DNA of 64,000 bases from CAWEBF01 sp963807235 (GCA_963807235.1 CAWEBF010000010.1:62001-126000), one strand, 5' to 3'; positions 1-10,028 are shown, counted from the first letter of the stretch. Program-made: numbers and translations. The notes: generated by a model not told the origin, from the letters alone.

Positions 1-253
1 TCCTGCCGTGATGCTCCACGAGCGCCGAAAGGCGTCGCCGTCTCCCCGCCTGGCACGGGAGAGGACGGCTGCTGCGTCGCCGGCGTCCATCTGGAGAGGT
101 TAGACGGCCGACGTCCATGGAAGTTGGTAAATGCAAAAAGGGGAGGGTGGCTTCACCGGTCGCCTCACGGGCTTCGGTCTATTTTCTCCCCCTCTCGCAG
201 GAAGGGCCGTCCGCGGAGATGTAAACTCCGTCAGCCAGCCTGTTGGAGTCCAT
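1..253. other. 5' region without a recognised gene
   Basis: No open frame here reads like a protein. The only notable element is the GGAG at 245-248 that serves the downstream GTG start. The end of an upstream gene could lie here but cannot be shown. Confidence 0.4.
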
Positions 254-2293
254 GTGACTCGAGTCTTTGTCGTCGCTCTGCTTGCGCTCTCGGCTGTGTC
301 GTTGCCGGCGCAGAACCAGCCGACCTTTCGCACGGGCGCGAATTATGTGCGCGTGGACATGTACGCCACGCGGGATGGAACGCCCATCGAGGATCTCAAG
401 GTCGACGAGATCGACATCCTCGAAGACGGCGTCCTTCAGAAGATCGACGCCTTCGAGCACGTCCGGGTGCGCACGGCTCCACAGGAAGTTCGCGTCGAAC
501 CCAACAGCATTGGGCAGAGCCGGGAGATGGCTGGCAATCCGCGGGCGCGGATATTCGTCATCTTCCTCGACACCTACCACACGCAGATCGAAGGCTCGGC
601 CACCATGCGGCAGCCGCTCATCAACTTCATCGATCGCGTGCTGGGGCCCGACGACATGGTGGCGCTGATGACGCCAGAGATGGCGGCGACCGAGGTCACG
701 TTCGGGCGTAAGACCACGGTGATCACGAACCTGCTTGAGCGCGAGTGGCTGTGGGGCCGTCGGGGGCGGCTGACCGGCCTTGACAACGACGAGAAGGAAG
801 ACCAGTACGACGCCTGCTATCCCGATCAGGTGCCCGAGACAAAAGGCATCGCCAACGAGATGAAGGCTCGGCGACGGGAGAAGCTGACGCTCGACGCCCT
901 CGAAGACTTGATGGTGCACGTGGGGGGGTTGCGCGAGGAACGCAAGGCGGTGCTGGCGGTGTCGGAAGGATGGCTGTTGTTCAGGCAGAATCAGCAGCTC
1001 GCGAGACGCCTCGAGACCGCGGGCATGTCCCCCGGCGATGTGCTGCTGAGGCCACCACTCCCGCGGCCGTCCGACATCGGTCAGGTCGCCGGCTCTCCTC
1101 GCATGCAGTGCGAGAGCGAGCGGATGGCACTTGCCAATCTCGATCACGAGTTCCGCCTGCAGCAACTCGCGCAGGATGCCAATCGCAGCAACGTGACGTT
1201 CTACCCGGTCTATGCCCGCGGGCTGGTGGCGTTCGATGCCCCGATCGGACCTGACCGTCCGCCCCCACTGAACGTGGATCGAGCGAACCTCAAGGCGCGG
1301 CAGGACGCCCTTCGGTTCCTGGCCGACGACACCGACGGCACATCGGTCATCAACACCAACAACATCGACGGCGCGCTGCGCCGCATCGTGGACGATCTGT
1401 CGTCGTACTACCTGATGGCGTACTACGCGACCAATACGAAGCTGGATGGGCGATTCCGGTCGATCACCGTCCGCGTCAAGCGCGACGGCGTGAGGGTCCG
1501 TGCCCGGAAGGGTTATCGCGGCTACACCAGCGCGGAGCTCTCTCGAGGCGGAACGGCACCGGCTCCACCGGATTCCGCCGCCGCAGTCACCGCGGCAGTC
1601 GCGCCCGTTGTGAACTTCAGCGCGCGGGCGCAGTTCAGAATTCGAGCCGCCACATGGTCTCGTGCGTCGGCCGCTGGAACCGAGGGCGCATTCTGGGTTG
1701 TCGGGGAGCTCGATCAACAGACGAAGCGGCAAGCCGCATGGAGCGGCAGCGCGCAGGCCGATGTCGCGATCATCGCCGCGGACGGCACTCAGGTGTCCAC
1801 GCGGCGGCTCGATCTCCGGCCGGCCGAGGGCGCCTTTACCGTGGAGCTCCCCGAAACCGGGGGTGTGGCCGCGGGAGACTACACGGTGCGCATCCGGTTG
1901 CGGTCTCCGGTTGCCGGCGAGCTCGCATTGAGCGACACCGCCCGCGTGTCGGTCAAGGAGAACCTGCCGCTCGGCGACGCCGTGCTGTGGCGACGCGGGC
2001 CCTCCACGGGTCCGCAGCATCTTCGTACGGCCGACCCGCGATTTCAGCGGAACGAGCGCATTCGTCTCGAGCTGGCGACGTCTTCAGCCGAGCCCGCCAC
2101 CGCGCGCCTGGTCGATCGCTCCGGCCAGCCTCTGACGGTGCCGGTGCAGGTCAGCGAGCGGGCAGACCCGTCAGGCGCGTTCCGCTGGGTAGTCGTCGAC
2201 CTTGCCCTGGCTCCCTTCGGGCCCGCCGACTACGCCATCGAAGTTACTCAGGGTCAGGCCAGACAACTGACGGCTTTCCGGGTCGTGCCCTGA
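254..2293 (+). CDS. secreted VWFA-related protein (acidobacterial TIGR03436 type)
   Basis: About 679 residues. The open frame reaches back to 131, but the GTG at 254 is preferred: GGAG lies 5 nt upstream and it begins a signal peptide (VTRVFVVALLALSAVSLPAQ). A 'xVxVxATRDGTPIEDLKVDE' segment resembling the usual N-terminal beta domain follows. The von Willebrand A-like fold starts near residue 100 at FVIFLDTYHT, where the MIDAS DxSxS is degenerate (D-T-Y-H-T). The C-terminal third is probably beta-sandwich. Proteins of this family are exported and abundant in Acidobacteria, with unknown function. A second member lies at 35413. The assignment rests on the N-terminal pattern, the SSYYLMAYY motif and the overall layout. 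Confidence 0.85.
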   Translation: MTRVFVVALLALSAVSLPAQNQPTFRTGANYVRVDMYATRDGTPIEDLKVDEIDILEDGVLQKIDAFEHVRVRTAPQEVRVEPNSIGQSREMAGNPRARIFVIFLDTYHTQIEGSATMRQPLINFIDRVLGPDDMVALMTPEMAATEVTFGRKTTVITNLLEREWLWGRRGRLTGLDNDEKEDQYDACYPDQVPETKGIANEMKARRREKLTLDALEDLMVHVGGLREERKAVLAVSEGWLLFRQNQQLARRLETAGMSPGDVLLRPPLPRPSDIGQVAGSPRMQCESERMALANLDHEFRLQQLAQDANRSNVTFYPVYARGLVAFDAPIGPDRPPPLNVDRANLKARQDALRFLADDTDGTSVINTNNIDGALRRIVDDLSSYYLMAYYATNTKLDGRFRSITVRVKRDGVRVRARKGYRGYTSAELSRGGTAPAPPDSAAAVTAAVAPVVNFSARAQFRIRAATWSRASAAGTEGAFWVVGELDQQTKRQAAWSGSAQADVAIIAADGTQVSTRRLDLRPAEGAFTVELPETGGVAAGDYTVRIRLRSPVAGELALSDTARVSVKENLPLGDAVLWRRGPSTGPQHLRTADPRFQRNERIRLELATSSAEPATARLVDRSGQPLTVPVQVSERADPSGAFRWVVVDLALAPFGPADYAIEVTQGQARQLTAFRVVP

Positions 2294-2296
2294 AAT

Positions 2297-2390
2297 CCTA
2301 GCGAGGCCGCGCCTCAGACCGCCCAGAAGAACCGGACGGCTACGCCTCGCTAGGGCAGTGTCTGATTGCCCGCGCGTTCGCGCGGGCGTA
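2297..2390 (+). repeat. dispersed double-hairpin repeat, copy 1
   Basis: First stem: CCTAGCGAGGC at 2297-2307 with GCCTCGCTAGG at 2344-2354. A conserved linker GGCAGTGTCTGATTG follows, then a second hairpin GCCCGCGC (2368-2375), loop GTTC, GCGCGGGC (2380-2387). The same architecture recurs inverted at 9911-9999 and in part at 24801-24832. It directly follows the VWA stop codon and could also act as a transcription terminator, though no T-run follows. Confidence 0.75.
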
Positions 2391-2465
2391 GAAAACGTGA
2401 CCTGTTTGGTTGAGAATCTGACGGTCAAGTTTTCTAGCTGTGTCCGGGAGACGACATATGAAGGG

Positions 2466-3659
2466 TTGTTCTGGTTTCTTTCCGCCGCCGCGCTGGTAGC
2501 CCTCGCCGTGACGTTGACGGCCCAGCAAGAGGTGCCGATGCGCAACAACACGCCTGTGGCACCCCAGGGCATCAAGGTGCCACCACTGCCCGGCGCGCCG
2601 GTCCGCTATGAGACGGCGGAAGGACAGAACATCCGCGTGAGCGTCTACGCGCGCGGGTTCCGTAACCCATGGAGCATGGCGTTCGTGTCGGACGACACGA
2701 TCCTCGTCGCCGAACGGGGCGGGGCGATCCGGGCCGTGCGCAACGGCGTCGTCGATCCCCAGCCCGTGCCGGGCGGGCCGGTGGCCCGCGGCCAGGGTCT
2801 CTCGGGAATGGATCTGGCGCTGCACCCGGAGTTCGATCGCAACCGCGCGGTGTACATCAGCTACACCAAGCCGCTCGACGAGAAGCGAAACACGCTGGCG
2901 GTGGCGCGCGCCATCTGGGACGGCAAAGGGTTCGCCGAAACGAAGGACATCTTCGTCGGCGAGGGCGGTGGCGGCGGGCCGATCGCGTTCGGCGGCGACG
3001 GGATGTTGTACGTCGCGAGCGGCGGAGGCGGGGGCGGACCGAACGCCACGCAGACGCTGAACACCATCGGCGGCAAGGTCCTGCGGCTTACCGACACCGG
3101 CGCCGTGCCCAAGGACAACCCGTTCGTCGGGCGGGCCGATGCACGACCCGAGGTCTTCACGATGGGCCATCGCAACACGCTGCGCATGGCGAGGCACCCG
3201 GGCACCGGCGCGATCTGGCAGATCGAGAACGGGCCGAACGGCGGAGACGAGGTCAACATCCTGGTGCCAGGCGCCAATTACGGCTGGCCGATCGTCAGCC
3301 TGGGGCGCACCTACGCCGGTCCATGGCAGGGGCCGTTCTCGAAGGACGGCTTTCGCGATGCGACGGTGTTATGGGTGCCGTCGATCGCCGTGTCGAGCAT
3401 CGCCTTCTACACAGGCGACCGTCTGCCCAAATGGAAGGGCGACGTCTTCGTGAGCGGCATGCGATACGGAGAGATCCCGGGCACCGGGCAGCTGCATCGG
3501 ATCCTGATCAACAAGGACCTCGAAGAGCTTCGGCGGGAACCGCTGTTGGTCGATCTGCGGCGGCGATTTCGCGACGTGAAGCAGGGGCGGGACGGCCTGT
3601 TGTACCTGCTCACAGACGAGGCCGATGCCGCGATGCTCCGGATCGAGCCGGCCGAGTGA
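2466..3659 (+). CDS. PQQ-dependent soluble aldose/glucose dehydrogenase-like protein
   Basis: About 397 residues. It matches the GSDH/YliI six-bladed propeller family that oxidises aldoses with PQQ in the periplasm: RGFRNPWSMAF, ERGGAIRAV, FTMGHRNTLRMARHP (with the family histidine), NGPNGGDEVN and GANYGWP. An export signal (FWFLSAAALVALAVTLTAQQ) opens the protein. The start is uncertain. An ATG at 2458 has a well-spaced GGGAG (2446-2450) but is out of frame by one base, so a missing G near 2463 is likely; the in-frame alternative is TTG 2466. The open frame extends to 2358 inside the upstream repeat. Its stop overlaps the start of the next gene (GTGA). Confidence 0.8.
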   Translation: MFWFLSAAALVALAVTLTAQQEVPMRNNTPVAPQGIKVPPLPGAPVRYETAEGQNIRVSVYARGFRNPWSMAFVSDDTILVAERGGAIRAVRNGVVDPQPVPGGPVARGQGLSGMDLALHPEFDRNRAVYISYTKPLDEKRNTLAVARAIWDGKGFAETKDIFVGEGGGGGPIAFGGDGMLYVASGGGGGGPNATQTLNTIGGKVLRLTDTGAVPKDNPFVGRADARPEVFTMGHRNTLRMARHPGTGAIWQIENGPNGGDEVNILVPGANYGWPIVSLGRTYAGPWQGPFSKDGFRDATVLWVPSIAVSSIAFYTGDRLPKWKGDVFVSGMRYGEIPGTGQLHRILINKDLEELRREPLLVDLRRRFRDVKQGRDGLLYLLTDEADAAMLRIEPAE

Positions 3660-4305
3660 GGCCTGTTGTCATTGTCGCGGGCGCGGGCCCGGGCATTGGC
3701 ACCTCGATCGCCCGCACATTCGGAGCCGCGGGATTCGGCGTCGCTCTCCTGGCCAGGAACTCCGCGAGGCTGTCGACGCAGCAGGCCGAGCTGGCGGCCG
3801 CGGGCATCCCCGCCGCGGCGTTCATCGTCGATTCCGCGGACCCGGCGGCCACCCGAGATGCCGTCGAGCACGTTCGCTCCTGGGCCGGTTGCGATCCGTC
3901 ATCGCTCGTCTATAACGCGTTCGCCGTGCAGCAGGGTTCGGCTGACCAGCTCGACCTGGCAGAGAGTCAGCGCGCGATGAGGGTCAACTTTATCGGCGAC
4001 GCAACTACGTCGCTCGTGGCGCCGGCGATGCGCGCGTCCGGAACCGGTTCGCTCCTGTTCACCGGCGGCGTCGCCGCGTTGAACCCGACGCGGGTCTGTC
4101 GAGCCTGTGCGCCGGGAAGGCGGCGCTGCGCATGTGGGCGCTCACGCTGGCCGAGGACCTTGCCGGGACCGGAGTCCGGGTCGGGACGGTGACCGTTTAC
4201 GGTGCTGTGGAACGCGGCACCAGGTTCGACCCGGACGAGATCGCAGCCGCCCTGATGCGCCTTCATCGGGGAACGAACGAAGGTATCGAGATCAGCTTTA
4301 AAAAA
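3656..4305 (+). CDS. short-chain dehydrogenase/reductase, frameshifted
   Basis: Begins at GTG 3656, overlapping the previous stop by four bases. The Rossmann motif AGAGPGIG follows directly after the start (RPVVIVAGAGPGIGTSIAR), and NNAG appears as YNAF. The frame breaks near 4095: after FTGGVAALNP the continuation AGLSSLCAGKAALRMWALTL is in another frame. In the YxxxK position the sequence reads LCAGK, so the catalytic tyrosine appears to be replaced by leucine, unless the indel distorts the reading. The end is blurred because the frame runs through an A9 run (about 4300-4308) into the kinase gene; the likely end is near ISF at about 4299. It is probably an NADP oxidoreductase of unknown substrate. 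Confidence 0.65.
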
Positions 4306-4311
4306 AAACAC

Positions 4312-6606
4312 GTGATCCTGATCGGCCGCCAGCTCGGCACCTACGAGATCCTGTCCCTGCTCGGCGCGGGTGGCATGGGTGAGGTCTACCGTGCGCGCGA
4401 CACAAAACTGAATCGTGATGTGGCGCTGAAGGTTCTTCCCGATGCCTTCACGCGCGACGCCGACCGCCTGGCGCGCTTCAGACGGGAAGCCCAGGCCGTC
4501 GCCGCGCTCAACCACCCGCACATCGTCACCATCTTCTCCATCGAGGAACACGAGGCCGTTCCCTTCATGACGATGGAGCTCGTCGAAGGGTCCACGCTCG
4601 ACCAGATCATTCCGGGCGATGGACTCCCGCCAGTGCGGTTCTTCGACATCGCGATTGCACTGGCCGACGCGCTGTCGGCAGCGCATCGGAAGGGCATCAT
4701 CCATCGCGATGTGAAACCCGCGAACGTGATGGTGACTGACGACGGCCGTGTGAAGGTCCTCGATTTCGGACTGGCGCGGGCAGTTGACGCGGACGCCGGC
4801 CATCTCGCGGAAGCCGACACCCGCCTGGGGACCAAGGCCGGGATCGTCGTCGGCACGATGCCGTATATGTCACCCGAACAGATCGAAGCCAAGCCGCTTG
4901 ATCACCGGACCGACCTCTTCTCGCTCGGCATCATGCTGTTCGAGCTGGTGACAGGCAAGCGCCCGTTTCGCGGTGATTCGCCGGCCGCGCTCATGTCGTC
5001 GATCTTGAGGGATCGCCCCGGGCCGGTGGCGGCACGGCGCTTTGACATCCCCACAGGCGTGTGTCGCCTCATCGATCGGTGTCTCGAAAAGGAGCCCCGC
5101 GATCGCGTCCAGACCGCAACGGAGATCCATGCGGAGTTGAAGGCCTATAGACGGGCCTGGGAAACAGGCGGTGACGCATTCGTCAAGCCGGCGGCCCCCG
5201 ACAGGACTGAGCGGCCGGCCGAGCGGGCGGCGTCGATTGCGGTACTGGCCTTCGCCGACATGAGCGCGGCGAAGGATCAGGATTGGTTCTGCGACGGCGT
5301 CGCCGAAGAGATTCTCAACGCACTGACGCAACTCAAGGGCCTCAGGGTCGCTGCGCGCACGTCGGCGTTCTCCTTCAAAGGCAAGGGCGACGACCTTCGG
5401 ACCATTGGCGAGAAGCTGAACGTGGCAACGGTGCTCGACGGCAGCGTGCGGCGGTCCGGAGATCGCGTGCGGATCACCGTGCAGCTGAGCAGCGTGGCCG
5501 ATGGGTTTCAACTCTGGTCGCAGCGGTACGACAGTGAGTTGAAGGACATCTTCGATGTACAGGATGAGATCGCCAAAGCGATCGCCGATCGATTGCGAGT
5601 CACGCTCGTCGGTGGCAGAGACGATCGGCTGGTCGAACAGGCGACGACGAATATCGAGGCGTATCAGCTGTACTTGAAGGGCCGCGCGCTGGTCGATCGG
5701 AGGGGAGCGAGCGTCCCGGCCGGACTCCAGCTGCTCCGGGCGGCCGTGGAGCTCGACCCTGGCTATTCACTGGCGTGGGCCGGCATCGCCAACGCGTTGA
5801 CCGTGCTCGCGTATTCCGGGGTGGAGCATGGATCTGCGTCAAAGGCGCAGGCGATGGCGGCGGCACGACGGTCGATCGAGCTCGATCCCGAATCGGCAAC
5901 GGCGCATACCGCGTTCGCGTGCGCGACTCTGCTGTATGAAAACAACCGCACGCTGGCAAAGCAAGAGTTCGAGCGAGCGTTGGAGCTCAATCCGAGTTAC
6001 GCGATGGGCCGCTGCTGGTATGCCAACTTCTTTCTCGGTTGGGCCTGCGGGGACTTCGAGCGGGCCATCGCAGAAGGCCGCCGCGCACTCGACGACGATC
6101 CGCTGTCCGCGTACGTCACCATGACTCTCGGTATCTGTCTGCTCACGGCCGGGCGGTTGGATGAGGCGATCGACACGTGTCGGCGTGCCCTTCAACTGGA
6201 CCCCGATTCGTTCGTCTCGCGGTGGGCGCTGGGCCTCTCGCTCGGAATGGCTGGACGACTCGACGAGGCGGTCTCCACGCTCGAGACCGCCGCAGAGAGT
6301 TCGGGGCGCCACCAACTCTCCCTTACCGGACTGGCTGTCGTCCTCGGGCAAGGGGGAAAGCTGGCCGAGGCGCTTGCTCTGCATCGCGAGCTGGTGGACC
6401 GCGCCTCGCAAAGTTACGTCTCGCCTTCGCATCTTGCCGTCTCGGCGGAGGCTGCCGGCCAGCATGAAGAGGCCATGGCGTTCGCGCGTCGTGCCTGGGA
6501 CGAACGCGAGCCGTCTTTCATCCTGTGGGCGCGGCACTTTCCGCAATACCGTCCGCTGCATGCGGATCCGCGGTTTGCCGCGATCCTGCGCGAGATGGAT
6601 TCGTGA
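4312..6606 (+). CDS. Ser/Thr protein kinase with FlgO/TolB-N-like and TPR domains
   Basis: About 764 residues from GTG 4312. An N-terminal Pkn2-type kinase carries GAGGMGEVYRARD (P-loop), VALKVLP (lysine), HRDVKPANVMV (catalytic loop), DFG and GTMPYMSPEQ, so it should be active. A domain opening ASIAVLAFADMS with GVAEEILNALTQLKGLRV follows near residue 305. That segment is typical of adenylate-cyclase/CadC-like and FlgO-type regulators and probably binds a partner. The C-terminal half is a set of TPR-like helices (AAVELDPGYSLAWAGIANAL, RALELNPSYAMGRCWYANF). No transmembrane segment separates the parts, so it is likely cytosolic. The open frame also continues upstream into SDR sequence, which is treated here as an indel artefact. 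Confidence 0.88.
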   Translation: MILIGRQLGTYEILSLLGAGGMGEVYRARDTKLNRDVALKVLPDAFTRDADRLARFRREAQAVAALNHPHIVTIFSIEEHEAVPFMTMELVEGSTLDQIIPGDGLPPVRFFDIAIALADALSAAHRKGIIHRDVKPANVMVTDDGRVKVLDFGLARAVDADAGHLAEADTRLGTKAGIVVGTMPYMSPEQIEAKPLDHRTDLFSLGIMLFELVTGKRPFRGDSPAALMSSILRDRPGPVAARRFDIPTGVCRLIDRCLEKEPRDRVQTATEIHAELKAYRRAWETGGDAFVKPAAPDRTERPAERAASIAVLAFADMSAAKDQDWFCDGVAEEILNALTQLKGLRVAARTSAFSFKGKGDDLRTIGEKLNVATVLDGSVRRSGDRVRITVQLSSVADGFQLWSQRYDSELKDIFDVQDEIAKAIADRLRVTLVGGRDDRLVEQATTNIEAYQLYLKGRALVDRRGASVPAGLQLLRAAVELDPGYSLAWAGIANALTVLAYSGVEHGSASKAQAMAAARRSIELDPESATAHTAFACATLLYENNRTLAKQEFERALELNPSYAMGRCWYANFFLGWACGDFERAIAEGRRALDDDPLSAYVTMTLGICLLTAGRLDEAIDTCRRALQLDPDSFVSRWALGLSLGMAGRLDEAVSTLETAAESSGRHQLSLTGLAVVLGQGGKLAEALALHRELVDRASQSYVSPSHLAVSAEAAGQHEEAMAFARRAWDEREPSFILWARHFPQYRPLHADPRFAAILREMDS

Positions 6607-6689
6607 GCCCCTGCCGCGCTGATTGTGGGTAATGTATACGTCCACTCTCGGGCGAGCGGTCCGCGGCGGCGATCAGGTGAGGATCACAT

Positions 6690-7070
6690 ATGAGAATCTG
6701 TTCGTTTGTCATCGCGGTGCTGCTGGCGGCGACCTCCGCCCTCGCGCATCACAGCAACTCGGCGTTCGACGGCGACAAGGTGATGGTGCTGAAGGGCACG
6801 GTCACGGAATGGAAATGGACGAACCCGCACGTGTGGATCTTTCTGTCGGTCGACGACGGCAACGGGGGCAAGGTGCAGTGGGAGATCGAGGGCCGTACAC
6901 CAGGCCAGTTGGTCCGCGCCGGCTGGTCGAGGACCACCCTCAAACCCGGCGACACGATCACGGTGGACTTCAGCCCGGCGAAGGACGGCAGCCGCACCGG
7001 CCTCCTCACGCGCGTCACGCGCGCTGATGGCACCGTGGTCGGGCAGCAGGCGCCGCCGGCGGCGCAGTAG
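6690..7070 (+). CDS. DUF6152 family secreted protein
   Basis: 126 residues with a clear signal peptide (MRICSFVIAVLLAATSALA) followed at once by HHSNSAFD, the histidine pair typical of this family. The body contains KGTVTEWKWTNPHVWI and LKPGDTITVDF, as in the paralogues at 41640, 43706 and 46503. Function is unknown; the fold is probably a small OB-like beta barrel in the periplasm. It lies 21 bp ahead of a WEGDTLVVDT-family gene, an arrangement repeated at 45.4-46.9 kb. Confidence 0.8.
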   Translation: MRICSFVIAVLLAATSALAHHSNSAFDGDKVMVLKGTVTEWKWTNPHVWIFLSVDDGNGGKVQWEIEGRTPGQLVRAGWSRTTLKPGDTITVDFSPAKDGSRTGLLTRVTRADGTVVGQQAPPAAQ

Positions 7071-7091
7071 TCACAGACGAGGGAGGAAACC

Positions 7092-7886
7092 ATGTCGAAG
7101 ACCGTTCTCTTGCTTTCTTCGGCGCTCGTGTGCCTGCTGTCCGCATCGACGCCGTCGCCTCGTGCTCAGGGGACGCCGCCGCCGGACTTCACCGGCGTGT
7201 ACACGCCGATCAATCCGTTTGGTAACGTCGGACGAGGCCGTGCCGGGGCGCCGCCGCCGGCGGAAGGGGCGCGCGGCGGGGCTTTGCCGCCGCCGCGACC
7301 TGTGCTGGTTCTCGATGGACGTGAGGGCCGGCCGGAAAACGCGCCGAAGCTCACACCTGAGTATCTGGCCAAATGGGAAGTGATCCGGAAGTCGCGCATG
7401 GCCGGTTCGTCTGAGTTCGATCCGAACGCCAGGTGTCTCTCTGCCGGCATGCCCAATATGATGTCGATGACCTACGGCATGGAAGTCCAGCACACGAAAG
7501 ACCGGCTCACCATCTACGGCGAGCTGAACGACGTGTATCGCCGGATTTATCTGGACGGCCGCAAGCCGTCACAGAAAGTGCTCGACGATCCGACGTTCGC
7601 CGGGTATTCAACCGGTCATTGGGAAGGGGACACGCTCGTCGTGGACACGGTGGCCATTCGCGAGGACGCGCTCTTCGACACGTTTTCGCCGCACAGCGAT
7701 CAGTTCACCGTGCGCGAACGCATCAGGTTCACGTCGCCCGGTGTCCTCGAGAATCGGATCACGTCGATGGATCCGAAAGCGCTGGTCGAACCGTTCACCT
7801 CGGTTCGTACGTATCGGAAAGTGTCGCCGCCGAACGACGAGTTGCGCGAGTTCTCGTGTGCGGAGGGGTTGGCGTCCGCGAAGTAA
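7092..7886 (+). CDS. secreted WEGDTLVVDT-family protein of unknown function
   Basis: 264 residues. GGGAGGA at 7081-7087 supports ATG 7092. A signal peptide (SKTVLLLSSALVCLLSASTP) is followed by DFTGVYTPINPFG and a Gly/Pro/Ala-rich linker. The C-terminal core has the motif STGHWEGDTLVVDTVAI and then FTVRERIRF, shared with the proteins at 44527 and 45422. No catalytic motif is recognised. It sits between a DUF6152 gene and a PQQ dehydrogenase, suggesting a role in periplasmic oxidation of an unidentified substrate (inference from context only). Confidence 0.75.
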   Translation: MSKTVLLLSSALVCLLSASTPSPRAQGTPPPDFTGVYTPINPFGNVGRGRAGAPPPAEGARGGALPPPRPVLVLDGREGRPENAPKLTPEYLAKWEVIRKSRMAGSSEFDPNARCLSAGMPNMMSMTYGMEVQHTKDRLTIYGELNDVYRRIYLDGRKPSQKVLDDPTFAGYSTGHWEGDTLVVDTVAIREDALFDTFSPHSDQFTVRERIRFTSPGVLENRITSMDPKALVEPFTSVRTYRKVSPPNDELREFSCAEGLASAK

Positions 7887-7921
7887 GCGCTGCCGGCAAG
7901 GCCTTTCTCTTGGAGTACATC

Positions 7922-9890
7922 GTGACGAAGAAGATATCGTTGCTCGGCGTCGTGATCGTCGCAGCCGTGGCCGCCACCGCAATCGGAGCCCGTCAGGACC
8001 AGAAGATCCACAACTGGCCGGCGTACTCGGGCGACAACGCCAGCACGAAGTACTCCTCGCTCGACCAGATCAACAAAGACACGGTCGGCAAGCTGCAGAT
8101 CGCGTGGCGCCAGTCGGGCGTCCCTGCGGAGCTCAAGGCGTTGTGGCCCGAGGGAAGCGCGCCCACCAACTGGCAGAACACGCCGCTCATGGTCGACGGC
8201 CTGCTCTACATGAGCAGCGGTGTCGGCGCCGTGGTCGCGCTTGATGCGGCGACCGGCAAGGTGGTGTGGTTCGACGTCCCGCCCCACGAGGAGGGCAAAG
8301 CGCCTTCGCGCGCAGGATCCACGCGCGGCGTCGCGTACTGGGCGAACGGAAGCGACTCGCGGATCTTCGCGACGAACGGCCCGAACCTGATCGCGCTGAA
8401 CGCGAAAACCGGCAAGCGCTATCCGGACTGGGGCACCAACGGCACGATCGATCTGGCGAAGGTCGGCTACGACAGCGGCGGCATCACCGGCTATCGCAAC
8501 AGCAGCAGCCCGATCGTCGTTCGTGATGTCGTCGTCGTGGCCGGTGTGGCCGCGCCGGCGACCGACTATCTGAACGAGCGCCAGAAGGCCACCAAGGAAG
8601 GGCCGCCCGGCGACATCCGCGGCTTCGACGCGAAAACCGGCAAGCTCCTCTGGACGTTCCACGTCGTCCCGCGGCCCGGGGAATTCGGCGCAGACACCTG
8701 GCTGAACGGCTCGGCATCGTACTCGGGAGGCAGCGGCGGCGTGGTCGCTGCTGAGCGCGGATGAAGAGCTCGGCTATGTCTATCTGCCTCTGGAAACAGC
8801 GACGAGCGACTATTTTGGAGGAGCGCGTCCGGGAAACCATCTGTTCGCCGAAAGCCTTCTGTGCCTCGACGCGAAGACAGGCAAACGCGTGTGGCACTTC
8901 CAGACAGTTCATCACGGCGTGTGGGACTACGACCTTCCTGCCGCGCCAGTACTCGTCGACATCAGAGTGAACGGACGGAACGTGAAGGCGGTCGCGCAGG
9001 TCACGAAGACGGCGTATACGTTCGTGTTCGATCGCGCGACCGGCAAGCCCATCTGGCCGATCGAAGAACGCCCGGTGCCGAAGGGCGAAGCGCCCGGCGA
9101 GTGGTATTCGCCGACGCAGCCGGTTCCGACCAGGCCGCCCGCGTTCGATCAGCAGGGCGTTGCGGAGAAGGATCTCCTCGACTACACGCCGGAGCTGAAA
9201 GCCGAGTCGAAGAAGATCGTCGACGAGTACAACTACGGCCCACTCTTCACGCCGCCGGAAGTGGTCGGCACGCCAAAAGGCAAGAACGGCACGATCTTCA
9301 TGCCCGGCACAAACGGCGGCGCCGACTGGGGCGGCGCGGCGTTCGATCCGGAAACCGGCATCCTCTACGTGCCGTCGACGCACATGCCGGACATCATCGG
9401 CCTGGTGCACTCGGAACACCCCGAGTCGAACGTGCCGTGGGTGAAGCGCACGTGGCCGAAGATGCTCGGGCCGCAGGGCCTGCCGGATCCGTTCAAGCCG
9501 CCGTACGCGAAGCTCACGGCCATCGATCTGAACAAGGGCGAGATTCTGTGGGCGGTCGCGAACGGCGACGGCCTCAGGAATCATCCCGCGTTCAAGGGTC
9601 TGAATCTTCCGGCGATCGGTACGCCAGGCCGAAACGCAGCCATCGTCACGAAGAGCCTGGTGTTCATGGGCCAGGGCGCTGACAGCGGCGTCGGCGTGCC
9701 CGCCGGGTTCGGCGGCAAGATGTTCCACGCGTTCGACAAGAAGACGGGAAAGATCGTCTGGCAGATGGAGCTGCCGGCCGGCGTCAGCAACTCGCCGATG
9801 ACCTACATGGTCAACGGCAAACAGTACATCCTGGTTGCGGTCTCCGGCCGCCAGTTTCCCGGTGAGCTCGTCGCGCTGGCGTTGCCCTAG
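7922..9890 (+). CDS. PQQ-dependent quinoprotein dehydrogenase, frameshifted
   Basis: About 655 residues when the frame is joined. GTG 7922 follows GGAG (7912-7915) and opens a signal peptide (TKKISLLGVVIVAAVAATAIG). The sequence is an eight-bladed quinoprotein propeller with repeated W-docking motifs: ALDAATGKVVWFD, GFDAKTGKLLWTFH, CLDAKTGKRVWHFQ, AFDKKTGKIVWQME. NWPAYSGDNASTKYSSLDQI at the mature N terminus is typical of glucose/alcohol quinoprotein dehydrogenases. No CxxCH haem motif is seen, so it is not the cytochrome-fused type. The frame breaks near 8740, between SGSGGVV and LLSADEELGYVYLPLE. Confidence 0.85.
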
Positions 9891-9910
9891 CCCATCCCTG
9901 GCTCCGCTAG

Positions 9911-9999
9911 ACGCCCGCCCGACAGGGCGGGCAATCAAACACTGCCCTAGCGAGGCGGAGCCTGCATGCTCTTTGATCCGAGGCGCAGCCTCGCTAGCC
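9911..9999 (-). repeat. dispersed double-hairpin repeat, copy 2 (inverted)
   Basis: Read on the minus strand it matches the element at 2297-2390. The outer stem is 9988-9997 with 9946-9956. The linker GGCAGTGTTTGATT follows. The second hairpin has GCCCGCCC (9913-9920), loop GACA and GGGCGGGC (9925-9932). The second-stem bases differ from copy 1 but remain fully paired. Confidence 0.75.
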
Positions 10000-10028
10000 T
10001 TGACAGTACCGGTGTCCAGGCGTATGTT
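10000..10028 (+). promoter_or_regulatory. sigma-70-like promoter of the TonB-dependent receptor gene
   Basis: TTGACA at 10000-10005, 17-nt spacer, TATGTT at 10023-10028. The -35 box abuts the repeat copy 2. A leader of about 70 nt would precede ATG 10104. Confidence 0.5.

Noticed and set aside
179..2020. 613-residue open frame on the minus strand
   Set aside because: It lies opposite the VWA gene, has no start signals or motifs and is rich in Arg/His/Asp as expected of a GC-rich shadow frame.
4297..4310. TTTAAAAAAAAAC as a programmed frameshift site joining the dehydrogenase and kinase
   Set aside because: The two domains are unrelated, and the run is more simply a homopolymer indel hiding the dehydrogenase stop.
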